In this document: piece by piece, positions 43,726 to 53,431 of the stretch | How positions within the stretch are numbered: the first letter of the stretch is position 1 | Layout of the letters: each line of letters begins with the position of its first letter | Assembly: GCA_913774715.1 (NCBI GenBank) | Contig: CAJYHS010000142.1 | Coordinates: forward strand, 1-53,678 | Direction of reading: 5' to 3' | From: an uncultured Siphonobacter sp. | GTDB taxonomy: Bacteria; Bacteroidota; Bacteroidia; Cytophagales; Spirosomataceae | Length of the DNA stretch: 53,678 bases | Made by a program: the position numbers and the translations under genes | The notes under the pieces: model-generated | Database searches by the model: none | What the model was told of the DNA's origin: nothing | The model's input: the letters and a program-made list of their open reading frames with translations, nothing else

Positions 43726-44265
43726 TCAGGGTTTGGATGCGAATCGTTTATGGACAAAGTCCCAGCAAACAATTCCAACTGTGACGGCAATATTCAACGA
43801 ATGTTTGGTGCCATACTGCGGAATTTCCAGACACTCGTCGGCAAGTTCAATTATTTTATCATTTACTCCAAAAACTTCATTCCCAAAAATGAAAAGATAA
43901 TATTGGCCCTCCTCGGGCTGAAAGTCGGGAAGCTTTACGCTGGTATCCGCCTGCTCAACTGCGATGATCTTTACCCCTTTCCTCTTCAATATCTTACAGA
44001 ACTCAATGGAATCCGGTACGTGCTCCCAGTTCACGGATTCATCCGCACCGAGGGCTGTTTTTGTAATATCACGGTGTGGTGGCGTTCCGGTTATTCCCCC
44101 GAGATATAAAGTAGATACCCGAAAAGCATCCGAAGTACGGAAAACGGAACCTACATTATTGAGGCTTCTGACGTCATCCAGCAAAATTGAATACGGAAAC
44201 TTTTCCGTATTCTTGAACTCTTCAACCGACATCCGGTCAAGTTCATCCATTGAAAGTTTTCCCAT
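43726..44265 (-). CDS. SpoU/TrmH family RNA 2'-O-methyltransferase
   Basis: The 179-residue protein is a compact SPOUT methyltransferase with its three motifs: LNNVGSVFRTSDAF (motif 1, about 35-48), FGNEVFGV (motif 2, near 127-134) and IPQYGTKHSLNIAVTVGI (motif 3, about 148-165), which form the SAM-binding knot. No N-terminal substrate-binding extension is present, so a tRNA target like TrmL/TrmH is more likely than rRNA, but the site is unknown. Confidence 0.93.
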   Translation of the reverse strand: MGKLSMDELDRMSVEEFKNTEKFPYSILLDDVRSLNNVGSVFRTSDAFRVSTLYLGGITGTPPHRDITKTALGADESVNWEHVPDSIEFCKILKRKGVKIIAVEQADTSVKLPDFQPEEGQYYLFIFGNEVFGVNDKIIELADECLEIPQYGTKHSLNIAVTVGIVCWDFVHKRFASKP

Positions 44266-44443
44266 AGAAAATCAGGGTTTTTCCCCATAAAAAGGGTCTT
44301 TTCCTGCGAATGGATTTAAAAATCCGGCAGTAAAGTTCGTGAACTTCCCGTTTTCAACATCTATTTTTTTTATTGACCAGCCGCTAACTCTTTCCGTTTA
44401 AGGCTTTATCTTTCATCCTCATCACTTTAAACCTTCATCTCTA

Positions 44444-45439
44444 GTGCTGATTGAAACGCGAGCGTACGCCCGGGCCGGGCTTTTAGGCAATCCCTCCGAT
44501 GGCTTTTTTGGTAAAACATTATCCATCACCGTCCGAAACTTTGGGGCTTCCGTAACCCTCTGGCAATCACCAGAACTCCACATTGAACAACAGGAAGCGG
44601 ATGCCAATACCTTCCGCAGTATTTTTCACCTGTGCGACACGGTGGGTCAGATTGGCTACAATGGAGGCATCCCACTCATTAAAGCGGCCATCCGCAAATT
44701 CACTACCTATTGCATCGAACAGGGCATCCGCCTGCCAAACCGAAATTTCACCATTCGGTACAGCAGCTCTATTCCCCGGCAGGTTGGTCTTTCGGGCTCA
44801 AGTGCCATTATCGTTGCAACGATGCGGGCTTTGATGCAGTTTTACAAAGTTGAAATTCCCATTGAGTACCTGCCTACATTAGTCATGCAGTCCGAAACGG
44901 ATGAACTGGGTATTACCGCTGGCTTGCAGGATCGAGTGATTCAGACCTACGAAGGCTGCGTACACATGGACTTCTCCCGCGAGTTACTGGAAAGTCGAGG
45001 CTACGGAAATTACGAACGGGTCGATCCCAATAAGCTTCCGAAGTTATACCTCGCCTACAATACGGATATGAGTAAGGTTTCGGGAAAAGTTCATAATGAT
45101 GTAAAGGCTCGATTCAATCGCGGCGAACCGCTGGTGGTAGAAACCATGCAGAAAATCGCGAACTTGGCTACGTTGGGGAAAGAGGCCATCGAAGCCGGAG
45201 ATTACGAACAGCTGAATCAGCTGATTAATCAGAATTTTGACTATCGTACCCAAATCTATAATATTCATCCCGTGAACATCAAAATGATTGAAACGGCTCG
45301 TCAGCTTGGAGCTTCCGCTTCTTTTACGGGTTCGGGAGGCAGTATCATTGGCATGTACGAAAATGACGAAATGCTGAACCGACTGTTTGTTGAACTAAAA
45401 AAATTAAATACCCGGGTTATTAAACCCTATGTGATGTAA
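44444..45439 (+). CDS. GHMP-family sugar kinase, glucuronokinase-like
   Basis: The 331-residue protein starts at GTG. It has the N-terminal substrate motif RAYARAGLLGNPSDGFFGK, the ATP-binding GHMP loop QVGLSGSSAIIVATMRA (113-129), then ELGITAGLQDRVIQTYEG (154-171), and the C-terminal ASASFTGSGGSIIGMY (289-304). The GLQDRVIQ-Y-G segment is close to plant glucuronokinases, which phosphorylate D-glucuronate at C1. galU, a nucleotidyltransferase, follows after 161 bp on the same strand. A sugar-1-phosphate kinase plus uridylyltransferase would salvage a free sugar to a UDP-sugar. The exact sugar is not established. Confidence 0.82.
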   Translation: MLIETRAYARAGLLGNPSDGFFGKTLSITVRNFGASVTLWQSPELHIEQQEADANTFRSIFHLCDTVGQIGYNGGIPLIKAAIRKFTTYCIEQGIRLPNRNFTIRYSSSIPRQVGLSGSSAIIVATMRALMQFYKVEIPIEYLPTLVMQSETDELGITAGLQDRVIQTYEGCVHMDFSRELLESRGYGNYERVDPNKLPKLYLAYNTDMSKVSGKVHNDVKARFNRGEPLVVETMQKIANLATLGKEAIEAGDYEQLNQLINQNFDYRTQIYNIHPVNIKMIETARQLGASASFTGSGGSIIGMYENDEMLNRLFVELKKLNTRVIKPYVM

Positions 45440-45444
45440 TAGTC

Positions 45445-45590
45445 TGGTTGTTGGTTATTAGTTTCTGGTTGTTAGCAAGGCTGCTTCAGATTGATGATCC
45501 GAAAGAGCCGTAGGCAGTTTAGAATTTTAGGTAAGTTAGCCGAACCTACATTTGCTCTGCCAGCAACGATCCACCAACAACAATCAACCA
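45445..45590. repeat. Degenerate nested inverted repeat between GHMP kinase and galU
   Basis: TGGTTGTTGG at 45445-45454 has an inverted partner in CCAACAAC and CAATCAACCA (45574-45590). Inside, GGCAG pairs with CTGCC and TAGGT with ACCTA. The word GATCCGAAAGAGC near 45498 resembles the araB-araA palindrome cluster (AATCCGAAAGAGC). The layered layout recalls the element at 4913-5076. Confidence 0.4.
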
Positions 45591-45600
45591 TAATTAAGAC

Positions 45601-46473
45601 ATGATTAAAAAAGCGATTATCCCTGCCGCTGGTTTCGGAACCCGATTTCTCCCTGCTACGAAAGCACAGCCTAAAGAAATGTTACCCATCATCGACACGC
45701 CTACGATTCAGTACGTCGTACAGGAAGCCGTTGATTCGGGTATTGAGGATATTCTGATCATTTCGGGTAAAGGTAAGCGTTCCATTGAAGATCACTTTGA
45801 CCGGAACTTCGAACTTGAAACCCGACTGGCCGAGAAAGAAGACGAAATGCTCCACGAGTTACGTCGCCTTTCTGATATGGCGAATATTCACTTCGTTCGT
45901 CAAAAAGAGCTGAATGGCCTAGGTGATGCCATTTACTATGCCCGTCACCACGTAGGAAATGAGCCCTTTGCGGTTTTGCTGGGAGATACCATCATGGATT
46001 CCGTAATTCCGGTTACCCAACAGCTGATAGATACGTTCGCCACGTATCGTTCTTCTGTTATTGCGGTAGAAACCGTTCCTGTAGATAAAGTAAATCGTTA
46101 TGGCATTGTGGGCGGTAAAGAACTAAGCGATAGCATCATGCAGCTGGAAACGCTCGTGGAAAAACCCGCCTTAGGTCAGGCTCCCTCGAACCTTGCCATT
46201 GCGGGTCGGTATATCCTTACTCCCGAAATTTTCCGCATGATTGAGCAAACGCCCAAAGGGAAAGGTGGCGAAATTCAGTTGACCGATGCCATGCTCTTAT
46301 TGCTGGCTCGTGAAAACTTATACTCGCACCGCATTGAAGGCAAACGCCATGACATTGGTAATAAGCTGGACTTTCTCAAAACGACCGTTGAGTTTGCCCT
46401 GAAACGTAAAGAATTCGAAAAACCATTCCTGAACTTTTTAAAGGACATCGTGGAACAATACAAAACCAAATAA
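45601..46473 (+). CDS. galU: UTP-glucose-1-phosphate uridylyltransferase
   Basis: The 290-residue enzyme makes UDP-glucose from glucose 1-phosphate and UTP. The nucleotide-binding signature IPAAGFGTRFLPATKAQPKE lies at residues 6-25, followed by VQEAVDSGIEDILIISGKGKRSIEDHFD, QKELNGLGDAIYYARHHVG, FAVLLGDTI with the metal Asp, and VEKPALGQAPSNLAIAGRYIL. Length is normal. The preceding kinase gene suggests it may also act on other sugar 1-phosphates. It ends at a strong terminator. Confidence 0.96.
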   Translation: MIKKAIIPAAGFGTRFLPATKAQPKEMLPIIDTPTIQYVVQEAVDSGIEDILIISGKGKRSIEDHFDRNFELETRLAEKEDEMLHELRRLSDMANIHFVRQKELNGLGDAIYYARHHVGNEPFAVLLGDTIMDSVIPVTQQLIDTFATYRSSVIAVETVPVDKVNRYGIVGGKELSDSIMQLETLVEKPALGQAPSNLAIAGRYILTPEIFRMIEQTPKGKGGEIQLTDAMLLLLARENLYSHRIEGKRHDIGNKLDFLKTTVEFALKRKEFEKPFLNFLKDIVEQYKTK

Positions 46474-46489
46474 TACATTCGTTCTTTCG

Positions 46490-46525
46490 AAAAAAGCCCT
46501 GCCCCTAATCGGTCAGGGCTTTTTT
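46490..46525 (+). terminator. Intrinsic terminator of galU
   Basis: AAAAAAGCCCTG and CAGGGCTTTTTT form a 12-bp stem with a 12-base loop and a T-run, just after galU. Confidence 0.92.
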
Positions 46526-46628
46526 CATGTTTTCCATCCATCCGCCAATTCACCGCTTCTGCCCTTATTCAATAGGTTTTAGGCCTAGATTTTCTTTATT
46601 TTAACTGTTTTTATTCTCTCATTAACAT

Positions 46629-49628
46629 ATGAAAAAAATACTACTCTTTGGGCTGTGGCTGGGAGCCTGCCTTTCCGCTTCAGCCCAGACTACACCTAAG
46701 CCCCCCATTACCTGGAAGGACATTAATAACTGGAAAGCCCTCTCTCCTTTCGGTGGCACACAACTCTCCCCCGACGGCCAGTGGATGGCTTATGTATTAA
46801 TGTCAGTGGCAGAAGGCGATGCGGATCTGATTATTCAGAAAACTTCAGATACTACTCAGTACAAGTATCCCATCGGAGCTGGCACACTCGTGCCTATGAG
46901 TTTCTCAGAAGATTCCAAGTTTTTCGTTTTCAAGGTTTATCCAACGGCTAAGGAGAAAAAAGCCGCAGCTAAAGTTCCCGGTAAGCCTTTACCCGAAAAA
47001 GCATTTCTCATTGAGTTAGCTGGTAATAAAAAAACCGAGTTCGAGCGGGTTACTACATTTGCTTTCAACGGAGAAAAATCTTCTCACTTGGCACTACTAT
47101 TATCTCCAGCCACACCAGCCGCGGGGCCAACGGCTCCTCGGGGTCGTGATTTATTACTGTATGAATTAAGCTCTGGCAAAACTCAGAACATCGGTAATAT
47201 TTCAGAAATGTCCTTTAATAAAAAAGGAGACTGGTTGGCCCTTACCGTTGACGCGAACGAAAAAGCAGGTAACGCCCTTCAGATTCGGAATATGACTACG
47301 GGGGTAACCACCATCATTGACAGCGATAAGGCCCGTTATCAGTCTTTAAACTGGACTGAAAAAGGGGACGGACTGGCTGCCCTGAAAGGTACTAAGGATG
47401 AAAAATACAAAACGGATGTGATGAGCGTGGTGGGTGTGAAGAACTTTGCTACCAAGCCCGAACTTACCGAGTATACTCCTAAGAAAGACAGCCTGAATTT
47501 TCCTAAGGGAATGAAAATCAGCCCTAGTCGTCGCCCTTACTGGACGGAAGACTTGACTCGCTTATTTTTCGGCATCCATAAAGAAGATTTAGTTAAGAAA
47601 GACTCCAAAGCGACGGCCAAAGCTGATACAGCGAAAAAACCTGCCGTTGCACCTAAGCCCACTTCTGACGTTGAAAAACTAGCGAAAATTAAGGCTGATA
47701 CCAGTATCAAATCGCTGGATGATTTGCAGAAAGCATTAGCTAAGCTTAAAACAGATTCCGCGAAAATTGCTCAGCGTGGAGGTAACGTCCCTAACGTTTC
47801 TGGTACCAAAGAAGACCTCGACAAACCCGAAGTAACGGTATGGAACTGGCAGGATAAACGTTTACAGTCGCGTCAGCAGGTGACGGAAATGCAGGATAAG
47901 CAATTCAGTTTTCTGGCTATGTACGACGGTAAAAAATTCACGCAACTTACAGACAGCTCATTACTCACCGTAAGCCCTGCTCCGAAAGAGTTATATGCCA
48001 TTGGTCTGGAAGATGCGGCTTACGAGCTAGAGTCCAGTCTGGACGGCCAGAATTACGCAGACGTATATATCGTCGATCTAAAAACGGGAGCTCGTACCAA
48101 GATTTTTGAGAAGTATTACCTAGCGGGTTATGCCAGTACTCCAAACCCTTCTCAGGATGGAACAAAATTCCTTTATGCAAAAGATGGACATTATTACGTA
48201 TATGACATAACGTCTAAAAAAAGTGTGAATCTTACCGGTAAAATTCCCAGCAGTTTTATCGATACGGAAGATGATCACAATGTAACCAAACCCATGGTAC
48301 CCATGGTAGGCTGGTCTTCAGACTCAAAATACGTTTTATTGCGTGATCTCTGGGATATCTGGAAAGTATCGGTAGATGGTAAGGAAGTAGTAAACCTTAC
48401 CAAGAACGGTCGTCAGGAAAAAATACGCTATTCCGGCCGTTATAAGCTTGATCCTGAAGAAAAAGGAATCAATATAATGCAGCCTTTATACGTACGTACG
48501 TATGGAGAATTTACGAAGAAATCAGGTATTGGACTGATTGATGTAGACAAAAAAGGAAACCTGATTCCGGGGGTAAAACCTTTACTGTGGGAGGACGCAA
48601 GTATTGGTAATTTGAGTAAAGCCAAAAAAGCTCCCGTTTATACCTATAGCCGTGAATCATTCACCGATCCAACCGATTTCTTTGTTAGTAAATCTGCAAA
48701 ATTATCAGAAGGTAATCAGATAACTAAAAATACGCCCAACTTCGATAAATACAGCTGGAGTTCGGGTGTTCAGTTGGTAGACTATGTGTCAGATAAGGGA
48801 GATACTTTGCAGGGAGCTTTATTCTTACCCGCTAATTACGCAAAAGGCAAAAAGTACCCGACGATCATCTATTATTACGAAAAATTATCCCAGACACTGA
48901 ACACGTACTCTAACCCCAGCTTCAGTGGTACAGGTTGGAATCCGACTGTTTATACCTCTAACGGGTATGCCGTTTTCATTCCGGATATCGTATATAAACT
49001 CAATGATCCGGGGATGTCTGCCGTGTGGTGTGTATTACCAGCAGTAAAGGCCGCTCTTAAGACTGGCGTGATTGACGAAACAAAAATGGGCATCCATGGT
49101 CACTCCTGGGGTGGTTATCAAACCAGCTTTCTGATTACTCAAACCAATATGTTTAAGGCAGCCGCTGCCGGGGCTCCTTTAACGGACATGGTTTCGATGT
49201 ATAACCTGATTTACAAGAACTCAGGTACCAGCAACGGGCAAATTTTCGAAGCTTCACAAGGACGTTTAGTAGCCCCCTGGGATAATTGGGAAGCTTACTT
49301 TCGGAATTCTCCGCTGCATCACGTTAAAAATATTCAGACGCCCTTATTACTCTTACATAATGATGCAGATGGAGCCGTAGACTTCACGCAGGGCATTGAA
49401 TATTACACCGCGATCCGTCGTTTGAAAAAGCCCGTGGTCCTGGTCCAATACAAAGGAGAAAACCATGGTCTGGCAAAGCTGGTGAATCGTAAAGATTACG
49501 CCACCCGTATGATGGAGTTCTTCGATTACCATTTGAAAGGAAAGCCTGCTCCTGACTGGTGGCAGAAGGGTATTGACCGCCTCGATATGGAAGAACATCT
49601 GGAAAAACGTACCGTATTTGACAAATAA
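46629..49628 (+). CDS. Secreted S9 family serine peptidase (prolyl oligopeptidase-like)
   Basis: The 999-residue protein has a signal peptide (about 1-20, ending SASAQ), a large N-terminal propeller-like region (about 30-690) and a C-terminal alpha/beta-hydrolase domain. The catalytic triad is readable: Ser826 in HGHSWGGY, probably Asp912 in LLLHNDADG, and His946 in GENHG. A long charged insertion rich in Lys, Ala and Pro (about 322-395) interrupts the propeller. The hydrolase domain groups with acylaminoacyl/dipeptidyl peptidases. The insertion lacks a recognised function. It is a single gene with a strong terminator. Confidence 0.92.
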   Translation: MKKILLFGLWLGACLSASAQTTPKPPITWKDINNWKALSPFGGTQLSPDGQWMAYVLMSVAEGDADLIIQKTSDTTQYKYPIGAGTLVPMSFSEDSKFFVFKVYPTAKEKKAAAKVPGKPLPEKAFLIELAGNKKTEFERVTTFAFNGEKSSHLALLLSPATPAAGPTAPRGRDLLLYELSSGKTQNIGNISEMSFNKKGDWLALTVDANEKAGNALQIRNMTTGVTTIIDSDKARYQSLNWTEKGDGLAALKGTKDEKYKTDVMSVVGVKNFATKPELTEYTPKKDSLNFPKGMKISPSRRPYWTEDLTRLFFGIHKEDLVKKDSKATAKADTAKKPAVAPKPTSDVEKLAKIKADTSIKSLDDLQKALAKLKTDSAKIAQRGGNVPNVSGTKEDLDKPEVTVWNWQDKRLQSRQQVTEMQDKQFSFLAMYDGKKFTQLTDSSLLTVSPAPKELYAIGLEDAAYELESSLDGQNYADVYIVDLKTGARTKIFEKYYLAGYASTPNPSQDGTKFLYAKDGHYYVYDITSKKSVNLTGKIPSSFIDTEDDHNVTKPMVPMVGWSSDSKYVLLRDLWDIWKVSVDGKEVVNLTKNGRQEKIRYSGRYKLDPEEKGINIMQPLYVRTYGEFTKKSGIGLIDVDKKGNLIPGVKPLLWEDASIGNLSKAKKAPVYTYSRESFTDPTDFFVSKSAKLSEGNQITKNTPNFDKYSWSSGVQLVDYVSDKGDTLQGALFLPANYAKGKKYPTIIYYYEKLSQTLNTYSNPSFSGTGWNPTVYTSNGYAVFIPDIVYKLNDPGMSAVWCVLPAVKAALKTGVIDETKMGIHGHSWGGYQTSFLITQTNMFKAAAAGAPLTDMVSMYNLIYKNSGTSNGQIFEASQGRLVAPWDNWEAYFRNSPLHHVKNIQTPLLLLHNDADGAVDFTQGIEYYTAIRRLKKPVVLVQYKGENHGLAKLVNRKDYATRMMEFFDYHLKGKPAPDWWQKGIDRLDMEEHLEKRTVFDK

Positions 49629-49630
49629 CA

Positions 49631-49660
49631 AAAAAGCCCTCGACACTGCGAGGGCTTTTT
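49631..49660 (+). terminator. Intrinsic terminator of the S9 peptidase gene
   Basis: AAAAAGCCCTCG and CGAGGGCTTTTT form a 12-bp stem with a 6-base loop and an extended T-run, 3 bp after the stop codon. Confidence 0.93.
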
Positions 49661-49753
49661 TTATAGGTTTTTCCTAGCAATTCATAAAAACATAAAAAAA
49701 AACATTCATTATTAGGCCTTTAATAAACATTTATCTATTTACTTTACGACACA

Positions 49754-49782
49754 TTGATCAATAAAGCCGGTATTTATACTTG
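49754..49782 (+). promoter_or_regulatory. Candidate promoter of the Ig-repeat protein gene
   Basis: TTG at 49754-49756 is followed after 18 bases by TATACTTG (49775-49782), seven of eight matches to TAnnTTTG. It would give a leader of about 475 bases before the ATG at 50266. Confidence 0.4.
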
Positions 49783-50265
49783 TTATTATCCCTGAATTAG
49801 TAGTAAAATATTAGTTTTTGGTAATATGACTCATAGAAACTGGCATTTTCAATTTAACTCAACCGAAATTATCAACCACGTTCAATCAATCTATCGCCTA
49901 TGAAGGGTCACTCTACTTTCTTCTGCTATCTAGCTTCCATTTCCTGAATCTTTACACCTCTTTATTATCATTTGCCAGCATCGGGCAATAGAGGTACTTT
50001 TCTATTCCAAAGATTCAGCTTTACGAGTAAAAACTATTATCCGCTAATAAATTCAATCCGCATTATGAATACATCTACACAACTCTGCTTTCAGCTTCTG
50101 CTTTTCAGGCCAAAGTAATTATTGGCTTCGTCCCAACTGATTTTCATCAGTTGCCCGCACCTGTATGCTTTTTTACGGTCTTCCATGTTCTCATGAGAAG
50201 TTATTGACGCGTCTAGTCTGTGCTTGATCACAGAAAGTTCCCTTTTAACTCTAATTTGCTAATAA
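49783..50265. other. Long leader or intergenic region
   Basis: No gene is supported. Several short inverted repeats occur, such as CAACTGATTTTCATCAGTTG near 50137-50156. The length between the candidate promoter and the start codon is unusual for this window. Confidence 0.3.
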
Positions 50266-53200
50266 ATGAAAATTTTTACTTCTTCATTGGAGAAGTATGC
50301 CCGACGAACTTTTCAGTTCGGCGTACTCTTCAGCCTATTATTCTTAACGCTGCTATCGCAGTCGTTCGCCCAGACACCTTATTCGCGGGTGTATGCAACT
50401 AATCAGACTAGTGGTGTTACTGAATATAGACCTTTTACCGTTCTTCTTGGAATAGGCACTGTAACGACCCCAACTAATGCTACTACTAATGGTACGCTTG
50501 CCGAGAGAGGAACAGCTGCCGTTTTAAATGCTACCGGTTTGTTAGCTACTTCTTACATCAACTTAAAGTTTGATGCAGATGTTCCAGTAGGAACTTCTAT
50601 TCACGTCAAACTTAGTAGTGATGGTAATTTATTAGGTATAGGAAATGGGTTAACCGTTCAGTCTGTTAATAGTTCAGACGCTCCAATTGGAACATCCCAA
50701 CAATTGGGGAACTTAATTTCCTTACTTGATGGTGTTAATCAGTATGAATTTATTTATACAACTACACTTGCCACAACCAGAGGTTTGCGTATTACATATG
50801 CTCCGACAGTTTCTTTGTTAAGTGGTGGTATAAGTGTATACGGAGCTTATTACAAAACTGCTGCATCAAATATAGCTTGTGATACTCCTGATGACGAATT
50901 ACACGGAGTATCAGGGTTAGCCTCAACATTAGCAGGAGTAGTTACTAACCCTCTCAATGCTATTGATAATAACATTAATACAGCTTCTGTCTTAAATAGT
51001 GTAGTAGGTGTTGCTGGCTATGCTCAGCAAACCGCGGTATTCACATCAGAAGCTGCCGCAGGAGACAGCGTGAAGGTACTTGTTCAAAGACCTGCAACTT
51101 CTATACTTGATGCTCAGCTATTAGGATCCGTTAGGGTTATTACGTACCTCGGCAATACGATCAGAAATCAAGATGGTACAGGCAGTTTATTAACCTTAAG
51201 ATTACTTCCAGGTACAACAAACAAATATTACATTAGCTACAAAACCACTCTTTCATTTGATCGAGTTGAGGTTAGGTTAGGTGGCACTTTAAATGTATTG
51301 ACTAGTCTGAATATTTTTGAAATTCAGCGTACGCCAGGTGCCCCCGTGGTAGCCCCTTCTAGTCAAAACGTAACTATCTATGCAGGGCAAACGGCGACTT
51401 TAACGGCGACGACGAGTGTTGCTGCTGATGGTGTAACCTGGTTTACTTCAGCTACCGGTACTGGCGTTGCTAGCACAAGCAAAACATTTACAACCCCTGC
51501 ACTAACGGCTACTACTTATTATTATGTCGGAACGACTCGCAATGGTTGTACAGATGCTTCTTTACGTGCTCCTGCTGTCGTAACAGTATTACCTCTCACC
51601 ATTACGAACCCTGTTAATGGTAAAACAGGGCAACCTTACAACGGTGTTATCGTAGCCACTTCTCCTAACAAAACCTTTACGTATGTTTTAGCAAGTGGCT
51701 CAAGTTTGCCTGCGGGTCTAACACTTAACCCTAATGGCACTATTACAGGAACTATTGCCGGTACTGTCACACCGGGTCCTAAAACCTTTGATGTTGTACT
51801 TACGGATAACAATGGTGTGGCTGCAGGAACTCGTACGTATACTTTACAGGTAGATCCAGGTCTGGCTTTAGCTACGGCTACGTTAAGTCCTGCTCAGGTA
51901 GGAACAGCCTATACTTCGGCTCAGCTTCCTGCCGCTACTAATGGAACCGGAACCATCACCTATACGGCAAATGGTCCTTTTAACGGATTAGCGTTTAATC
52001 CTGCTACTCGCGTGATCTCGGGTACGCCTACGGCACCGGGAACAGTTACGTTTACAGTAACAGCTACCGATCAATCCAACCCGGTCCAGACGACTACACA
52101 GACTTATTCTGTTACTATTGGGGCAGCTACGCTGGTTCAACCATCTGCTACACTGGCTTCCGGTCAGGTAAGTGTTCCTTACTCAGCGACAATTCCGGAA
52201 GCCACGGGTGGTACGGGTACCAAAACCTACTCCGCTTCGCCGCTACCCGCCGGATTATCGTTCGATCCTGCTACTCGCATTATCTCGGGGACACCCACTA
52301 CGCCCGGAACAACCAACGTAGTCGTTACCGTTACCGATCAATCCAATCCGGCTCAGTCTACTACCCAGACCTATCCGATCACGATCAATGCTGGCTTGAA
52401 TCAGCCTGCGGCTACACTGGCTTCTGGTCAGGTAAGTGTTCCTTATTCGGCGACTATTCCGGAAGCCACGGGTGGTACAGGTACCAAAACCTACTCCGCT
52501 TCGCCGCTGCCTGCTGGATTAACGTTCGATCCTGCTACGAGAACCATCTCTGGAACGCCTACTACACCAGGCACCACTAACGTAGTCGTTACCGTAACTG
52601 ATCAGTCTAACCCAGCTCAAACGGCTACGCAGACTTATCCGATTACGATCAATGCTGCTTTAGCTCAGCCAACCGCTACACTGCCTTCCGGTCAGGTGGG
52701 CACTAGTTACTCGGCTACCATTCCAGCAGCTACGGGTGGTACGGGTACCAAAACCTATACAGCTTCACCGTTGCCTGCCGGATTAACATTTAACCCAGCT
52801 ACGAGAACAATCTCTGGTTTGCCCACCAGTGCAGGTACAACCAGCGTTACCGTAACAGTCACGGATGAATCCAGCCCCGCTCAAACGGCTACGCAGACGT
52901 ACTCAATCACAATTAATGCTGCCGTTGCTGTACTTGACTTAAGCCCAACTACGGATATTGATAATCTGGATTTCTCAGGTACTACTACCAGCCGTGATTT
53001 TGTGGTTTATATCAATACGCAGAATAGTACAGCAACCACCGCTCCTGTTACCTTTGTAATCAGTAAAATATCCGCCTTTGATATTACCTTCTCACCTACG
53101 AATGGTACTTCTCAGGTAGATGGCGGTACGCCTAATCAAAATGCAAACTGGTCGGTAGCTGATAATGGTAACTTCCTCATTCTCACCTCCAAATCAGGGG

Positions 53201-53370
53201 TAGTAATTCCAGGAAATTCCTCAGCAATCATTGGTTTCACAATTACTCGTAAAGCTAACATCCCTCCCGGAACGACTCAGAACATTACGGTTGGTATTAT
53301 TGGAGGAACAGGTGGCGGTGAAGCCCCCACTAACAATAACACTGTAGTGACTTCGGTTTCCACTAACTAA
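50266..53370 (+). CDS. Large secreted protein with tandem putative-Ig (He_PIG) repeats
   Basis: The 1034-residue protein has a long signal peptide (about 1-36, ending SQSFAQ). Residues about 40-355 contain two similar beta-rich blocks of unrecognised type. One Ig-like domain follows (about 358-445; VTIYAGQTATLTATT, CTDASLRAPAVVTV). About five putative-Ig (He_PIG) repeats then run from about 445 to 885, each with LPAGL-F-PATR-ISGTP and a TVTDQSNPAQ-T-TQTY-ITI ending. The last three have an 88-residue (264-base) period and are nearly identical in DNA. A C-terminal beta domain (about 888-1034) ends the protein with no obvious type IX secretion tail or anchor. It is likely a surface or matrix protein. 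Confidence 0.85.
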   Translation: MKIFTSSLEKYARRTFQFGVLFSLLFLTLLSQSFAQTPYSRVYATNQTSGVTEYRPFTVLLGIGTVTTPTNATTNGTLAERGTAAVLNATGLLATSYINLKFDADVPVGTSIHVKLSSDGNLLGIGNGLTVQSVNSSDAPIGTSQQLGNLISLLDGVNQYEFIYTTTLATTRGLRITYAPTVSLLSGGISVYGAYYKTAASNIACDTPDDELHGVSGLASTLAGVVTNPLNAIDNNINTASVLNSVVGVAGYAQQTAVFTSEAAAGDSVKVLVQRPATSILDAQLLGSVRVITYLGNTIRNQDGTGSLLTLRLLPGTTNKYYISYKTTLSFDRVEVRLGGTLNVLTSLNIFEIQRTPGAPVVAPSSQNVTIYAGQTATLTATTSVAADGVTWFTSATGTGVASTSKTFTTPALTATTYYYVGTTRNGCTDASLRAPAVVTVLPLTITNPVNGKTGQPYNGVIVATSPNKTFTYVLASGSSLPAGLTLNPNGTITGTIAGTVTPGPKTFDVVLTDNNGVAAGTRTYTLQVDPGLALATATLSPAQVGTAYTSAQLPAATNGTGTITYTANGPFNGLAFNPATRVISGTPTAPGTVTFTVTATDQSNPVQTTTQTYSVTIGAATLVQPSATLASGQVSVPYSATIPEATGGTGTKTYSASPLPAGLSFDPATRIISGTPTTPGTTNVVVTVTDQSNPAQSTTQTYPITINAGLNQPAATLASGQVSVPYSATIPEATGGTGTKTYSASPLPAGLTFDPATRTISGTPTTPGTTNVVVTVTDQSNPAQTATQTYPITINAALAQPTATLPSGQVGTSYSATIPAATGGTGTKTYTASPLPAGLTFNPATRTISGLPTSAGTTSVTVTVTDESSPAQTATQTYSITINAAVAVLDLSPTTDIDNLDFSGTTTSRDFVVYINTQNSTATTAPVTFVISKISAFDITFSPTNGTSQVDGGTPNQNANWSVADNGNFLILTSKSGVVIPGNSSAIIGFTITRKANIPPGTTQNITVGIIGGTGGGEAPTNNNTVVTSVSTN
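51868..52917 (+). repeat. Tandem 264-base coding repeats in the Ig-repeat gene
   Basis: Copies begin at 52151, 52415 and 52679, exactly 264 bases apart, after a more divergent copy starting near 51880. Copies 1 and 2 are nearly identical at the DNA level. Copy number could change by recombination. Confidence 0.85.
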
Positions 53371-53381
53371 CTATTTTGTCT

Positions 53382-53416
53382 GCCGTCTCTGTCCTGTCCT
53401 ACCAGACAGAGACGGC
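53382..53416 (+). terminator. Hairpin between the Ig-repeat gene and the next gene
   Basis: GCCGTCTCTGTC (53382-53393) and GACAGAGACGGC (53405-53416) form a perfect 12-bp stem with an 11-base loop. The T-run is weak (TTTAA), so read-through into the next gene is possible. Confidence 0.65.
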
Positions 53417-53431
53417 TTTAACCGGTACGTT

